DNA of 64,000 nt, taken from an uncultured Desulfobacter sp. (GTDB lineage Bacteria; Desulfobacterota; Desulfobacteria; Desulfobacterales; Desulfobacteraceae). Numbering within the stretch: position 1 is the stretch's first letter; each line of letters begins with the position of its first letter. Made by a program: the position numbers and the translations under genes. The notes under the pieces are model-generated. The model did no database searches. It saw only the letters and a list, made by a program, of their open reading frames with translations, and was not told the DNA's origin. Shown here piece by piece: positions 18,533-27,404 of the stretch. Location: contig NZ_OY762929.1 in NCBI RefSeq assembly GCF_963666675.1, positions 5,366,001 to 5,430,000 on the forward strand. Direction: 5' to 3'.

Positions 18533-20100
18533 ATCCAGCGGTTTCCCTTTCTGCTGTGGAGCATTTACCTTCCCCCGTCATTGATCCGGGGCAAAAATGC
18601 TATGATGATATTGTCAATTTTCTTAATTCCAAGGAGAATCATTCAGTGAAACTCAGTGATTTGGAACAAGAACTTGAAAAACGAGGACGTGAGCTGATGC
18701 GCATCCTGCTTCAGGAACATTTAGACAAGCTCGGTCCCAGTCATTGTGAAGAGCCGGTCTGTGGAGCCGATGGCATTGTTCGACCGAAAGTGAGGCCACA
18801 GGATCGAAAAATCGAAACCGTATTTGGAACGGTATCGGAAAGTCGTGCCGGATATGGAAACAAGGGCGTGGCAAGTTTGCACCCGTTGGATGCCCGATTG
18901 AATCTTCCCCCAGAACTTTATTCCCTCGAACTTCGTCGCCGTGTGGCTGAAAACGCTTCAAAGAGTTCTTTTGACGAGACTGTCGAAACGATCAAGAAAA
19001 CCACTGGAGCCGATATTCCCAAACGTCAGGTAGAAGAGTTAACACAGCGAGCAGCTCGGGATTTTGACGCATTTTATGAAATACGGCAATGCAGCCCGGC
19101 GGATGAGACAGTTACTGGTCCAATACTGGTAATCACCACCGATGGTAAGGGCGTGGTAATGCATGAGCAGGACCTGCGGGAACAAACCCGGAAAGCTGCC
19201 CGGAAACGAAAGCCTCAGATGGAAAGCCGGCTATCCAAAGGGGAAAAGAAAAATGCCAAGCGAATGGCAACCGTTGCCGCTGTATATACTATAGATACGT
19301 TTAAACGTACGCCCCAAGACTTGCTTCCGGGGAATGACAAGTCGAATACAAAAACAAGCCCTCACCCGGAACAAAAGCGTGTATGGGCAAGCCTTGAAAA
19401 ATCAGCCGAGCAGGTCATTGCATCGGCCTTTTCTGAGGCCTCCCACCGTGATCCCAACCACGAAAAACATTGGGTTGCCTTAGTGGACGGCGAAAATCAA
19501 CAACTACGAATCCTGAAACGTATGGCCAAAAGACAAAATGTGGCCCTTACGATCATTGTTGATATTATTCATGTTATTGAATACCTCTGGAAAGCTGGCA
19601 GGGCATTTCATCCCAAATCCGGCCCGGAGCTTGAAAAATGGGTCCAGTACCGCTTGGCTAAAGTACTCGATGGCAAGGCCGGATTGATGGCAGGGGGGAT
19701 GCGTAGAAGTGCTACATTAAAAAAATTTACAGGCAAACAACGTAAACCTGTAGAAGCCTGCGCAACGTATTTGAAAAATAAAGCACCGTACCTTGAATAC
19801 CATCATTATCTTGACCTTGGCCTCCCTATTGCCACAGGAGTTATTGAGGGCGCATGTCGTCATCTTGTAAAGGACCGAATGGATATAACTGGTGCCAAAT
19901 GGCGGTTGTCCAGTGCTGAAGCAGTGTTGCGTCTGCGTGCCTTGCGGAGTAGTAACGATTTTGATGAGTATTGGAATTTTCATGAAGCCTGCGAATACGA
20001 ACGTAATCACCGGGCTCTTTATCAACATGGTGAGGTTCCGGCTACAAAGCTACCAAAACCTTCACCGAAACGACGGGGGCATCTAAAAGTGATCAAGTAA
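18529..20100 (+). CDS. ISKra4-family-type transposase
   Basis: 523 residues. Recognised by VITTDGKGVVMHEQDLRE, WVALVDGENQQLRILKRMA, IIVDIIHVIEYLWKAGRAF and the C-terminal GVIEGACRHLVKDRMDITGAKW, hallmark of ISKra4 transposases (DDE type). The frame is intact. It is translationally coupled to the DUF4338 gene upstream. The element's 15-bp repeats and 9-bp duplication are its presumed products. Confidence 0.85.
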   Translation: MNPAVSLSAVEHLPSPVIDPGQKCYDDIVNFLNSKENHSVKLSDLEQELEKRGRELMRILLQEHLDKLGPSHCEEPVCGADGIVRPKVRPQDRKIETVFGTVSESRAGYGNKGVASLHPLDARLNLPPELYSLELRRRVAENASKSSFDETVETIKKTTGADIPKRQVEELTQRAARDFDAFYEIRQCSPADETVTGPILVITTDGKGVVMHEQDLREQTRKAARKRKPQMESRLSKGEKKNAKRMATVAAVYTIDTFKRTPQDLLPGNDKSNTKTSPHPEQKRVWASLEKSAEQVIASAFSEASHRDPNHEKHWVALVDGENQQLRILKRMAKRQNVALTIIVDIIHVIEYLWKAGRAFHPKSGPELEKWVQYRLAKVLDGKAGLMAGGMRRSATLKKFTGKQRKPVEACATYLKNKAPYLEYHHYLDLGLPIATGVIEGACRHLVKDRMDITGAKWRLSSAEAVLRLRALRSSNDFDEYWNFHEACEYERNHRALYQHGEVPATKLPKPSPKRRGHLKVIK

Positions 20101-20169
20101 TGCTGGCAAAGAATGGCAAATATCATGACTACCAGCTTTGGTCAGACATGTCGTAAAAGAGCCGCACCC

Positions 20170-20248
20170 TATTTCGCCAGTCTGCAAAAAGCTGCTGGAC
20201 TTTTTCTAATGCGATTGATTGTTCTGCTGTCAATAATTGTTTATTCAT
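20170..20248 (-). pseudogene. tnpA: IS66 accessory gene tnpA, 5' part
   Basis: ATG at 20248 with GGAGGGACCG upstream; encodes MNKQLLTAEQSIALEKVQQL and continues FADWRN up to the inner-element boundary. The two halves sum to 423 nt, exactly 141 codons. Confidence 0.85.
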
Positions 20249-20333
20249 CGGTCCCTCCATTAGCAATGTTCAAGTTGGAACCGATAATATCACCCGGTAC
20301 TGGGTATTTCACGCAGGCTTACCGGAAGGACAC

Positions 20334-21402
20334 AAACAAAAGTCGCCCACTTTTTTCTTTTGAATTGTGCCATTTGAATTAACTGGCTTTGATGAACTTC
20401 CTTTAACTCTTTTAATATTGACTCTCGCTTACCCTTTGTTATTTCTAAAACAAAAGCTCTAACCTCTCTATAAACGGAATCATAAGCTGTTTTGTAAAGA
20501 TGATTTGTAGTGTCAAAACCTGTCCAATCCGGGCTTACAGCATCAGCTAAAAAATCAGCTTTTATTATAAAAGTATACCTTTTAGCAGCAATACGTCTCT
20601 CATCAATCAGTTCTTTAAAACCTTCACTTTTCCAACTGCATTCACCCACTAATCTTCCATTTACATGCCATGCTATCCCATGCTGGTTAGCGGTTTTATC
20701 TGTTTCAAATGTGTCAATAATTGTAATTTTAATCGTACCAATGCCATCAAGCTCTATGTCTTTATGATTAATATGCCGATCTGGGATATCATTAAAATGA
20801 ACCTTGTCATTGTTAACGAAGACTTCAAAAAGGGGCTCAGTAAGGAATCGCATGCCAATTTCTGTTTTTATCTGTTCAGAAGTCAAAGGAGGAGGGGAAA
20901 AGGCTTCGACAAATATTTTTGTCCCATGCTCATTTGTTGCATCATATTTATTTATCAAATCTAATGTGAATGGGGATGCACCAGCCCCTTGAGAAACTTG
21001 GTAGACTACACCTTTACCCTCTTTAACTGTATCTATAAAATAAGACTCACCGAAGCAGAAACCAGCAAATCTGCCAACACCATTTCGCCCAAATGCTTTC
21101 CTATTGGTTGATTCAAACTCAGGAGGGCATTCAGCAATTTCTCCTTGACTCGCCTGCCGATTATAAGCCAACATTCTCCATCGGTGAAGAAGTTCACTTT
21201 GGTTCATTCCAACCCCATTGTCTTGTATTGAAAAGGGGAAATTGTCATTAGAATCCGGCCAGGCTATGTCCACTCTTGTCGCCCCTGCATCCCAGGCATT
21301 TGCAACTAATTCCATAACAGCTATCTTAGAATCACATAAGATGGATTTGCCAACATACTTATTTAAAAATCTTTCGTCGAAAAGGCAGCCTTGTGTTTCC
21401 AT
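20334..21402 (-). pseudogene. N-terminal half (MORC/Hsp90-type GHKL ATPase) of the disrupted ATPase-nuclease gene
   Basis: ATG 21402 has AGGGA 7 nt upstream. The N-box ELVANAWDAG (31-40), G1 IQDNGVGM (59-66) and G2 AFGRNGVGRF (103-112) identify a GHKL ATP-binding domain of the MutL/Hsp90/MORC type, followed by an S5-fold-like region. The frame is cut at residue 356 by the IS66-type element; a short artificial tail (to 20290) is read from its inverted repeat. In the intact form ATP binding likely clamped DNA and controlled the C-terminal nuclease, as proposed for prokaryotic MORC-like restriction proteins. Confidence 0.85.
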
Positions 21403-21657
21403 TAGATGTCCCTTCTGAATTATGAAAACTGATAGATCAAAGATACTCAGTGTGCATATAAAATACCGCTCAATAAAAAACAACAAATTTTAAATATCAT
21501 TATTTATATAAGATACTTTCATATTAACATTTATAGACAAAATGTAATGTCCTGGCACCGTATATGTTTAATAGAAGATTGACAAGTCAAAGAGAATTAT
21601 TATAATTAAGAAATAATCTTCTAATGAAAGAAGATTAAAAGCAAAAGGAGGTTTACC

Positions 21658-21729
21658 ATGACCAAGATCACTTCTTGGCTTATAAAGCTCCACCCCGCCG
21701 TTACCACTTTTTCTCCAGCGACTTGGTAG
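21658..21729 (+). CDS. Possible 23-residue leader or small peptide with very strong ribosome binding site
   Basis: AAAGGAGGT lies 5 nt before ATG 21658; the peptide starts MTKITSWLIKLHPAVTTFSP. CTGCAT...ATGCAG (about 21759-21778), followed by a T-rich stretch, can form a terminator-like hairpin downstream. A small secreted, toxic or leader peptide are all possible; nothing identifies it. The region 21487-21650 upstream is AT-rich and non-coding. Confidence 0.3.
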   Translation: MTKITSWLIKLHPAVTTFSPATW

Positions 21730-21826
21730 TGAAGGTATAAAGAGGGGTAAATCTTTTCTGCATGCTTAAAAATGCAGACGGCTTATCGCTTTTATTCTTT
21801 CCTGCCCCGACTGATGCCCTCATAAC

Positions 21827-22420
21827 CTACAATTCATTTTCATAAATACTTTTGATTTCTTCCGGCTGGATGCAAAGATAATCAAGAGTCTGCCGTTGAC
21901 TGCTGTGATTAAAGCACACCATAAGCTCCGGAAGCCCAACGCCAAATGTAACTCGCTGGTGGTAGCCCCAGGTTTTTCTTAGGCTATGGCTGGCATAATT
22001 CCCCTTGAGATTGATTTCTCGGCACCATTTCTTAAGCATTCGGCTGAGACTGGGAACTGTCAACATTTTGCTCCGCTGAGACTTGAACAGGTAATCACCA
22101 GGGGCGTAGGCTACTCCGCTGTTCAAAAGCCCTTGGATGGCGTTATATGCGGTTGTATTGATATTGATCTTTCTACCTTTCCCGGTTTTTTTCTCTTGCA
22201 GCGACAACTCATCACCTGGCTTTAAATCAACCACCTGGGTATATCTGATCCCCAGTAGGTCTGATGCCCGAAGATTAGTGTTTATGCCCATGGTAAACAG
22301 GCAAAGATCACGGGGTTTATCTGCCAGGAGCTTTTTGATGAGTTTGATGTCTTTGTTTTTTCTGATCGGCTCAACTGAAATCGCTGTTCCTTTGGCTGGG
22401 TGGTTCACATTTTCGCTCAT
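21827..22420 (-). CDS. Small tyrosine recombinase, catalytic domain only
   Basis: 197 residues comprising just the catalytic domain of a phage-type integrase: Arg in INTNLRASDLLGIR, the His-x-x-Arg box in YASHSLRKTWGY, FNHSSQRQT, and nucleophile Tyr in TLDYLCI. The N-terminal core-binding domain is missing, as in a known group of short recombinases found in multicopy in many genomes. It may act on a local site such as the palindrome at 22556-22585. Confidence 0.8.
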   Translation of the reverse strand: MSENVNHPAKGTAISVEPIRKNKDIKLIKKLLADKPRDLCLFTMGINTNLRASDLLGIRYTQVVDLKPGDELSLQEKKTGKGRKININTTAYNAIQGLLNSGVAYAPGDYLFKSQRSKMLTVPSLSRMLKKWCREINLKGNYASHSLRKTWGYHQRVTFGVGLPELMVCFNHSSQRQTLDYLCIQPEEIKSIYENEL

Positions 22421-22992
22421 TTTATCAACTCCTTATCTGGCTAAGTTTTAGTATTATTTTAATAAAAAAAAGCCAGATATTTTCGAAATGTCAAGCCATA
22501 TTCTCTGAAAAACAGCCAAAACCCTTGCGCCTAAACGGGTACAGCCAATTTTATGCTCGCCAACTTTTACACTAAAGTTGGCGAGTTATATAGTTTATCA
22601 AGGAGATGATCTGAACGCCAAACTTGTTGGTTTCAACTTATCATGAAAAGCCTTATTTTTGACTAATCCTGGGACCAACCCACAGGATGCCCCCTATGCA
22701 ATTTTTAAACTTGACGACAGAAATAATGATGATTATCGTATGCATTCGGAAGGCAGTGCCAAGCGTGGGCGCAAGCTAAAATACTGCTTATAATAACATT
22801 TGGGACAGTACTGGTCATAGACTTTACTTAATTCCTGTAAAGCACACAGATCAACCAACTTCCGAATGATTATTATGCACTATAAATGTCATTTTAATTA
22901 AAACAAGGCTACACTGTCAGTTTTGTTTAAATGCGCCCCTGTAAATAAAAATCTATCTGGATACTGGCTGGTAGCGAAAGGATTTAATTAAA
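22421..22992. other. Non-coding stretch with a palindrome and a short gene remnant
   Basis: Besides the palindrome at 22556-22585, a plus-strand open stretch ending at about 22791 (containing APYAIFKLDDRNNDDYRMHS) looks like the tail of a lost gene, without a start or ribosome binding site. The rest is AT-rich and unassigned. Confidence 0.35.
22556..22585. repeat. Perfect 12-bp inverted repeat
   Basis: CTCGCCAACTTT (22556-22567) and AAAGTTGGCGAG (22574-22585) around TACACT. No T-run follows. It could be an operator, a recombination site for the adjacent tyrosine recombinase, or a transcript hairpin. Confidence 0.6.
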
Positions 22993-23547
22993 ATGGTTTA
23001 CTATGAAAATCAATTAATCAAAAAGGCCGCCGACACTCTTCGGCAGAGCAGTCCCAACAAGCTGAAAGCATCTCACGCCTACGAACTAATCGCCGCTGCA
23101 TTTAACTATCAATCTTATGCAGCAATGCGGGCAGATCCAAACTTTTCTTTAGACCCAGATGAGCCAGAAAATTTTGATTTCTTTAAAAGCAAAATCCGAG
23201 ATCGGTTAAAAAGACTAAATGGGGTTGAATATGAACCTTGGTTTCCTGATGAATGTTTGGATATTATCAAAGCAAACACAACACCACCTTGCTCTTATAC
23301 AGGGGAAGAAGGAACGATTACCTATCCGGTAAATTCAGAAGATGGCTCACCAGGTGGAACCTGGGTAAGCGACAAAGCTATCCAGGCTGGTGAATTCGTG
23401 GGGAAATGCATTGTATGCGGAGAACTTTATGACATTGAAGACCTCAATAAAAACGGGGAATGTCCAATTCATGAGGGAGAGACGGATCTTTCGCCCACAG
23501 AAAGAGATGATTGGAACGACTATCTGGAAAACATTAATAAACCTTAA
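22993..23547 (+). CDS. Hypothetical protein with plasmid/island-type N-terminal domain and CxxC pair
   Basis: 184 residues. The N-terminus NKLKASHAYELIAAAFNYQSYAAM matches a short helical domain seen at the start of many plasmid-borne and island proteins of unknown role. The C-terminal part has CIVCGELY...GECPIHEG, a possible partial metal-binding knuckle. The ribosome binding site is weak. No function can be given. Confidence 0.5.
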   Translation: MVYYENQLIKKAADTLRQSSPNKLKASHAYELIAAAFNYQSYAAMRADPNFSLDPDEPENFDFFKSKIRDRLKRLNGVEYEPWFPDECLDIIKANTTPPCSYTGEEGTITYPVNSEDGSPGGTWVSDKAIQAGEFVGKCIVCGELYDIEDLNKNGECPIHEGETDLSPTERDDWNDYLENINKP

Positions 23548-23579
23548 TGGTTCAAAGCAAACAAGCTTTGTTTGAGACT

Positions 23580-23611
23580 GACATACCCCAGAGATGTCTC
23601 TGGGGTATGTC
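23580..23611. terminator. Near-perfect hairpin after the 22993-23547 gene
   Basis: GACATACCCCAGAGA (23580-23594) and TCTCTGGGGTATGTC (23597-23611) form a 14-15 bp stem with a tiny loop. No T-run follows, but the position between two convergent reading frames suggests transcript ending or end protection. Confidence 0.55.
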
Positions 23612-23618
23612 CAAGAGA

Positions 23619-24338
23619 CTATAATAGTTTACCAGTTTCTGACGCTAAACGCCGGGCAAGTTCGGGATCAGCTTTGTAGATTTCACCCTGCAAGGTTAAA
23701 TTGAAGCTATCTTTTTTGAATGGGTTGGTTTTGCCGTCCCATCTGGGGCGGGGTACGGGTGGCAATTCCTTTCCCGCCGCCCGGGCGAGCTGTTCAGCTA
23801 ATTCTCTGTTCTGTTTTACCAGTCGGCCCTGTTCAGCAATATTCAGTGTTTCTTCTTTCCACGGGTTCTAAATTCCGCTTATGCTGGTGCTGCCGTTTTG
23901 GGGCTGCTCCTGATCCCGGCTGCCCTGGAACAGGCAGATATTTTTACTCTGTAGGGCAAAATGCCTGATAAAATCTTCCAAGTTCTGGTTGTCGATGGTT
24001 ACTCCGATGCCATTTTCGGCCAATGCGACTTTGTGCCCTTCCCGGATATAATCGGCTGCCAATTTGGTATTACTGCACCCCTTTTCATTTAAGGTTTTTC
24101 CAAGCAGATACTTTTCATTGATGGTGTCCAGTTCCTGTTTTAACTGGGTGGCCTCATGAACCCGCTTTTGCCGAATCTGAATAAGCCTGTCACACTGGGC
24201 CAGTTCTACCAGGTCTTTAGCGTCCCGCTTATCAGCTTCTTTGCTGGAAATATATTCCTGTACAGCTTTTGCCTTTGCCAGTGTCACATAATCTTCTATG
24301 AAGCCGTTTACTTTATCCTGGCCAGGAAGCGCTTCCAA
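23619..24338 (-). pseudogene. Degraded phage-like gene with an in-frame amber codon and duplicated NP[WF]K motif
   Basis: The frame reads without interruption from beyond 24338 (open to about 24500) to TAG at 23868-23870 and then continues in the same frame to TAG at 23619-23621. The second part contains NPWKEETLNIAEQGRLVKQN and NPFKKDSFNLTLQGEIYKAD, two copies of one motif about 50 residues apart. Such repeats occur in phage structural or scaffold-like proteins, but I do not recognise the family. The amber probably replaced CAG or GAG. No good start codon is present upstream, and the reading overlaps the NERD gene. Confidence 0.5.
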
Positions 24339-24521
24339 TCCTTTGGGCCTGATGCCGGGATCAATATCTTTGTCATTGCTCTTTACCCTTATGAGATGGT
24401 CGATTGAAATGATAGTATCAGTAACATCCCTTCTTGTAAAATGGGAGGCCCCCTTGATTGACAGGCCACTGCCCAGGGTATATGGATAAGTGTCTTGTTC
24501 ATAAACAAAGGATGACTCTTC

Positions 24522-25280
24522 ATGTTCAACAGCTTTTTCATTTACCTTATCATCCTGACAGTTCTTGTCACCATCGCAAGGACGCCTGTTTTTAAGGGCT
24601 TTATCGGGGAACTGATAGTCAACGTACTGTCAACCTTAATGCTTGATAAAAAGGCGTATACGCTGATCAGGAATGTTACGTTGCCAACAGATGACGGCAG
24701 TACCCAGATTGACCATGTGATCATATCCAAGTATGGCATTTTCGTTGTCGAGACAAAGAACATGAAAGGCTGGATTTTCGGCGGGGAGCGTCAGGCGACC
24801 TGGACCCAGGTGATCTTTAAAACGAAAACAAAGTTCCAAAATCCCCTACGCCAAAATTATAAGCATGTGAAGACCCTTGAGGGGCTACTGGGACTTCCGG
24901 CAGACTGCTTCCACTCCGTCATTGTTTTTATGGGAAATTGCAAGTTTAAAACCCCAATGCCTGCCAATGTGGTGTTTCCCCTGGAATACATTGGGTATGT
25001 TAAGTCAAAATTAATTCACCGCCTTGAAGATGAGCAGGTGGAACAGGTCGTTCAGGCCATAGAACTGGGCCGTTTTGATCGGTCCTTGAAAACACATGTT
25101 GACCACGCCCGGCATGTTAAAAAGGTCGTGGCGGAGAAGCAGCAGGCAAACCGCTGTCCAAAGTGCGGGAGTCCATTGGTGGTCAGGATCGTAAAGAAAG
25201 GGCCAAATGCTGGCAGCCAATTTCTGGGCTGTTCAGGGTTCCCAAGGTGTCGATATACGACTCCGGTGGATAATATTTGA
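24522..25280 (+). CDS. NERD-domain protein with topoisomerase-type zinc finger
   Basis: 252 residues: N-terminal membrane helix (about 3-22), then a NERD (nuclease-related) domain with GELIVNVL, STQIDHVIISKYGIFVVETKNMKG and WTQ...NPLRQNYKH; Asp, Glu and Lys of a PD-(D/E)XK-like core are visible in QIDHV and ETKN. The end, CPKCGSPLVVRIVKKG...FLGCSGFPRCRYT, is a C4 zinc finger as in bacterial topoisomerase I. The protein is probably membrane-anchored and acts on DNA; physiological role unknown. Confidence 0.85.
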   Translation: MFNSFFIYLIILTVLVTIARTPVFKGFIGELIVNVLSTLMLDKKAYTLIRNVTLPTDDGSTQIDHVIISKYGIFVVETKNMKGWIFGGERQATWTQVIFKTKTKFQNPLRQNYKHVKTLEGLLGLPADCFHSVIVFMGNCKFKTPMPANVVFPLEYIGYVKSKLIHRLEDEQVEQVVQAIELGRFDRSLKTHVDHARHVKKVVAEKQQANRCPKCGSPLVVRIVKKGPNAGSQFLGCSGFPRCRYTTPVDNI

Positions 25281-25786
25281 TTCTGACAATTTAGGTTCAT
25301 TCTTTACGAATATTTTATAACGCTTCCACTTGAATCCTCTTTTTTATCCTCCCGGAGATCCCAGAAGTTTTGATTTCTCTATTATGGGAAGGAAGACAGT
25401 TTTTTTGGGGAGAGCAAGAACTGAACTCTCCGGTTTTATGTGGCCTGACATATGACGGGCAGTGATGTGGCTTTGGGTCGAAGTAAGGAGAGGAGAGCCA
25501 TCGTCATGACGGCTGTTCTATTTCTGGGATCGCCCCCAATTTTTAAAATGCTCTTATTGTCATTTTACGGATCTATATTTTGTCCATTTATTCCCATTAT
25601 ACAATAGCCCAATGCCCTTTATCCCAAGATTAATACCACTGTAGGGATTTAATTATAATCTCCCCTTTTATATTCTTCTAATAGCTTAGAATTATGTAGC
25701 AAATACAATAAAAATATCTATATATATCATTACTCGTACAATATGATTATAACATACTGTTAATATATAAAATTATGGATAATTTC
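25281..25786. other. Non-coding stretch
   Basis: About 500 bp without a supported gene, between the NERD gene and the polymerase-like remnant. The last 150 bp are strongly AT-rich. No repeat or RNA gene was recognised. Confidence 0.35.
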
Positions 25787-27173
25787 CTATCGCGACTGAT
25801 AGAGGGCTTTTGAAAGAATTGGGATTATTGATGTGGGATCTTTAAGTTTCGTTTCAGAGTCCTTGAGAGCTGTATGAAAGCCTTCAATCATCAACCCCTC
25901 AAGTTTTGTTTCAAAATTGGAGGTCGCGATAAAACTATCATGAATGCACAAGACAGGGGCTCCCATCTTGGTCATCTCATTAATCACAGACTCAGCGATT
26001 TTTGAATCCATGTTTTGCAGCTTAACGCCATACCCAGAGCATATATATTCTGCAATTGGACTATGCATGGCCTGAAAGTGATCTACTACCATTGAGATTA
26101 TTTTTGAACTTATTTGCGGCTTCCATGGGTATTTATGGGGGTTTCTGTTCACATCCGTTTGTATGGCTTTGATAGCGGCAGTTTTTGATCTTGCATTTAT
26201 GCTGACCAAAAAAATATCCTTAAATAATTTGCGGATGCGCTTATATTGCTTAGGATAGTCCTTTTTTAAACTTGTTACCTCATAAGGGTCTTTACCAATA
26301 TCCTTCCAATAATCAATCCCTTCCAGAGCATAAAGCAAGACGATATGGAGTCCAGAAAAATCAATTTCAATTACAGATTTGCCCTCAATCAATATTTGTT
26401 TTCGCATTTCTTTCGGCAGTCTCTGCCACCAACCTCCATAAAAACGTCCTCCTTGACTCCATGATCCATTATTAAAAATTCGTCTGGTGAAGATATGATT
26501 GAAGTTAATGGTTGTACTTTTCATCTTCAATTTCAGGGGGCCAGTTTTAACCAATTTAGCAGGCTAATTTAATTGATGTCCGTTTGATTAGCCCATTATA
26601 TCTTTCAAGATCAGCCCTCATTTTTTTTGTTTTTGCAGTATCTTTATATGAGACATTAACTTGTTTTTTAGATTTTGGGGATCGATCCCTCATAATGACG
26701 CACTCAGCATTTTTAAACAGCTTAACGCTTGAGGAAGAGATGCCCAGCCGCCTAAACTCGCCAACCAGTGGAACTGATGCTTTCATGCGGGAAGTGTGGG
26801 AAGTGTTCTTGCCTGTACGATCATAATGGCCTTTATGATTCTCAATCCAGCCCAGGGCAACCATTGCATCCACCACGTCGATTAATTTTCTGGATATTTC
26901 ATTTTTATTGTATCTTTTATCGAGCGAAGAATAATGATTGCTTCCACGATCATAACTTGTATAAAGCCCCGGGTCGGCCTCCCAGTTTGACAGGAGGTTC
27001 AACAGAAGTACCTTAATATGCCTTTTTAGGCGTCGCTCCTGGCCGGTTAGGCCAGCCATGGTCGTGAGTTTGTCAAAAATACCATCAACTGCGATTTCAA
27101 TTTTTTTATCATCAGAGCATAAACTAACATCGAATTTATTGCTATTGGCTAATCGCTGAGCTTTGAAGTCCAT
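25787..27173 (-). pseudogene. Family-A-polymerase-like protein of island B, split by a frame change
   Basis: The N-terminal frame (27173-26556, ATG with AGGACC upstream) ends LIKRTSIKLAC-stop; the C-terminal frame (26554-25787) begins 1 nt away in another frame. Together they match the island A protein: YTSYDRGSNHYSSLDKRY and IDVVDAMVALGWIE in the N-part; RFYGGWWQRLPKEMRK, motif A EIDFSGLHIVLLY, LQNMDSK and motif C LCIHDSFIA in the C-part. A 1-nt frameshift is the simplest explanation. Two coupled proteins are possible, since the C-frame has a TTG start right at the stop. Confidence 0.6.
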
Positions 27174-27404
27174 GAAAGGTCCTCAATATCATTTAATTAA
27201 AAAAGAACGAGTATCAAGTCTTTGGGCTGGATGTCAATTGCCTAAGGAATTGATACTCACCGAAGAAAAACTTTATTTTTGTCCGAGACGGTAGAAATGC
27301 TCTAACGTCGGTCATTAGTGGAAGGGGACTCAGTCCAAATTAAACTCGCTCCTTGCCAAAAAGCCTCCTTTGCTTTTTCCTTTAATTGGGGCGCTGTCAT
27401 TATG

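Larger units (their letters stand above)
17458..20169. mobile_element. Inner element: DUF4338 gene plus ISKra4-type transposase, inserted in tnpA
   Basis: Terminal inverted repeats are GGGTGCGGCTCTTTT (17458-17472) and its complement (20155-20169), 15 bp perfect. The direct repeat TATTTCGCC flanks it at 17449-17457 and 20170-20178, a 9-bp target duplication. The 2712-bp element holds two plus-strand genes overlapping by 4 bp. It landed after the IS66 element was in place, so insertion order is readable. Confidence 0.9.
15015..20333. mobile_element. IS66-type transposon (three-gene) carrying a nested second element
   Basis: Imperfect terminal inverted repeats of about 27 bp start GTGTCCTTTCGGCAAGCC at 15015 and GTGTCCTTCCGGTAAGCC (complement) ending at 20333. 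The target duplication AAACAAAA is at 15007-15014 and 20334-20341. tnpC, tnpB and tnpA lie on the minus strand, with tnpA split by the inner element at 17458-20169. Without the inner element the length is about 2.6 kb, normal for IS66. It interrupts the GHKL-nuclease gene. Confidence 0.9.

Noticed and set aside
20290..20333. Native C-terminus of the GHKL ATPase (CVLPVSLREIPSTG)
   Set aside because: These codons are the terminal inverted repeat of the IS66-type element, not original gene sequence.
22556..22585. Integron attC site
   Set aside because: Only one short simple palindrome; no R'/R'' and L'/L'' boxes and no IntI-specific insert in the nearby recombinase.
23868..23870. In-frame TAG as a pyrrolysine codon
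   Set aside because: No pyl genes or methylamine methyltransferase context; the gene is otherwise decayed, so a nonsense mutation is simpler.
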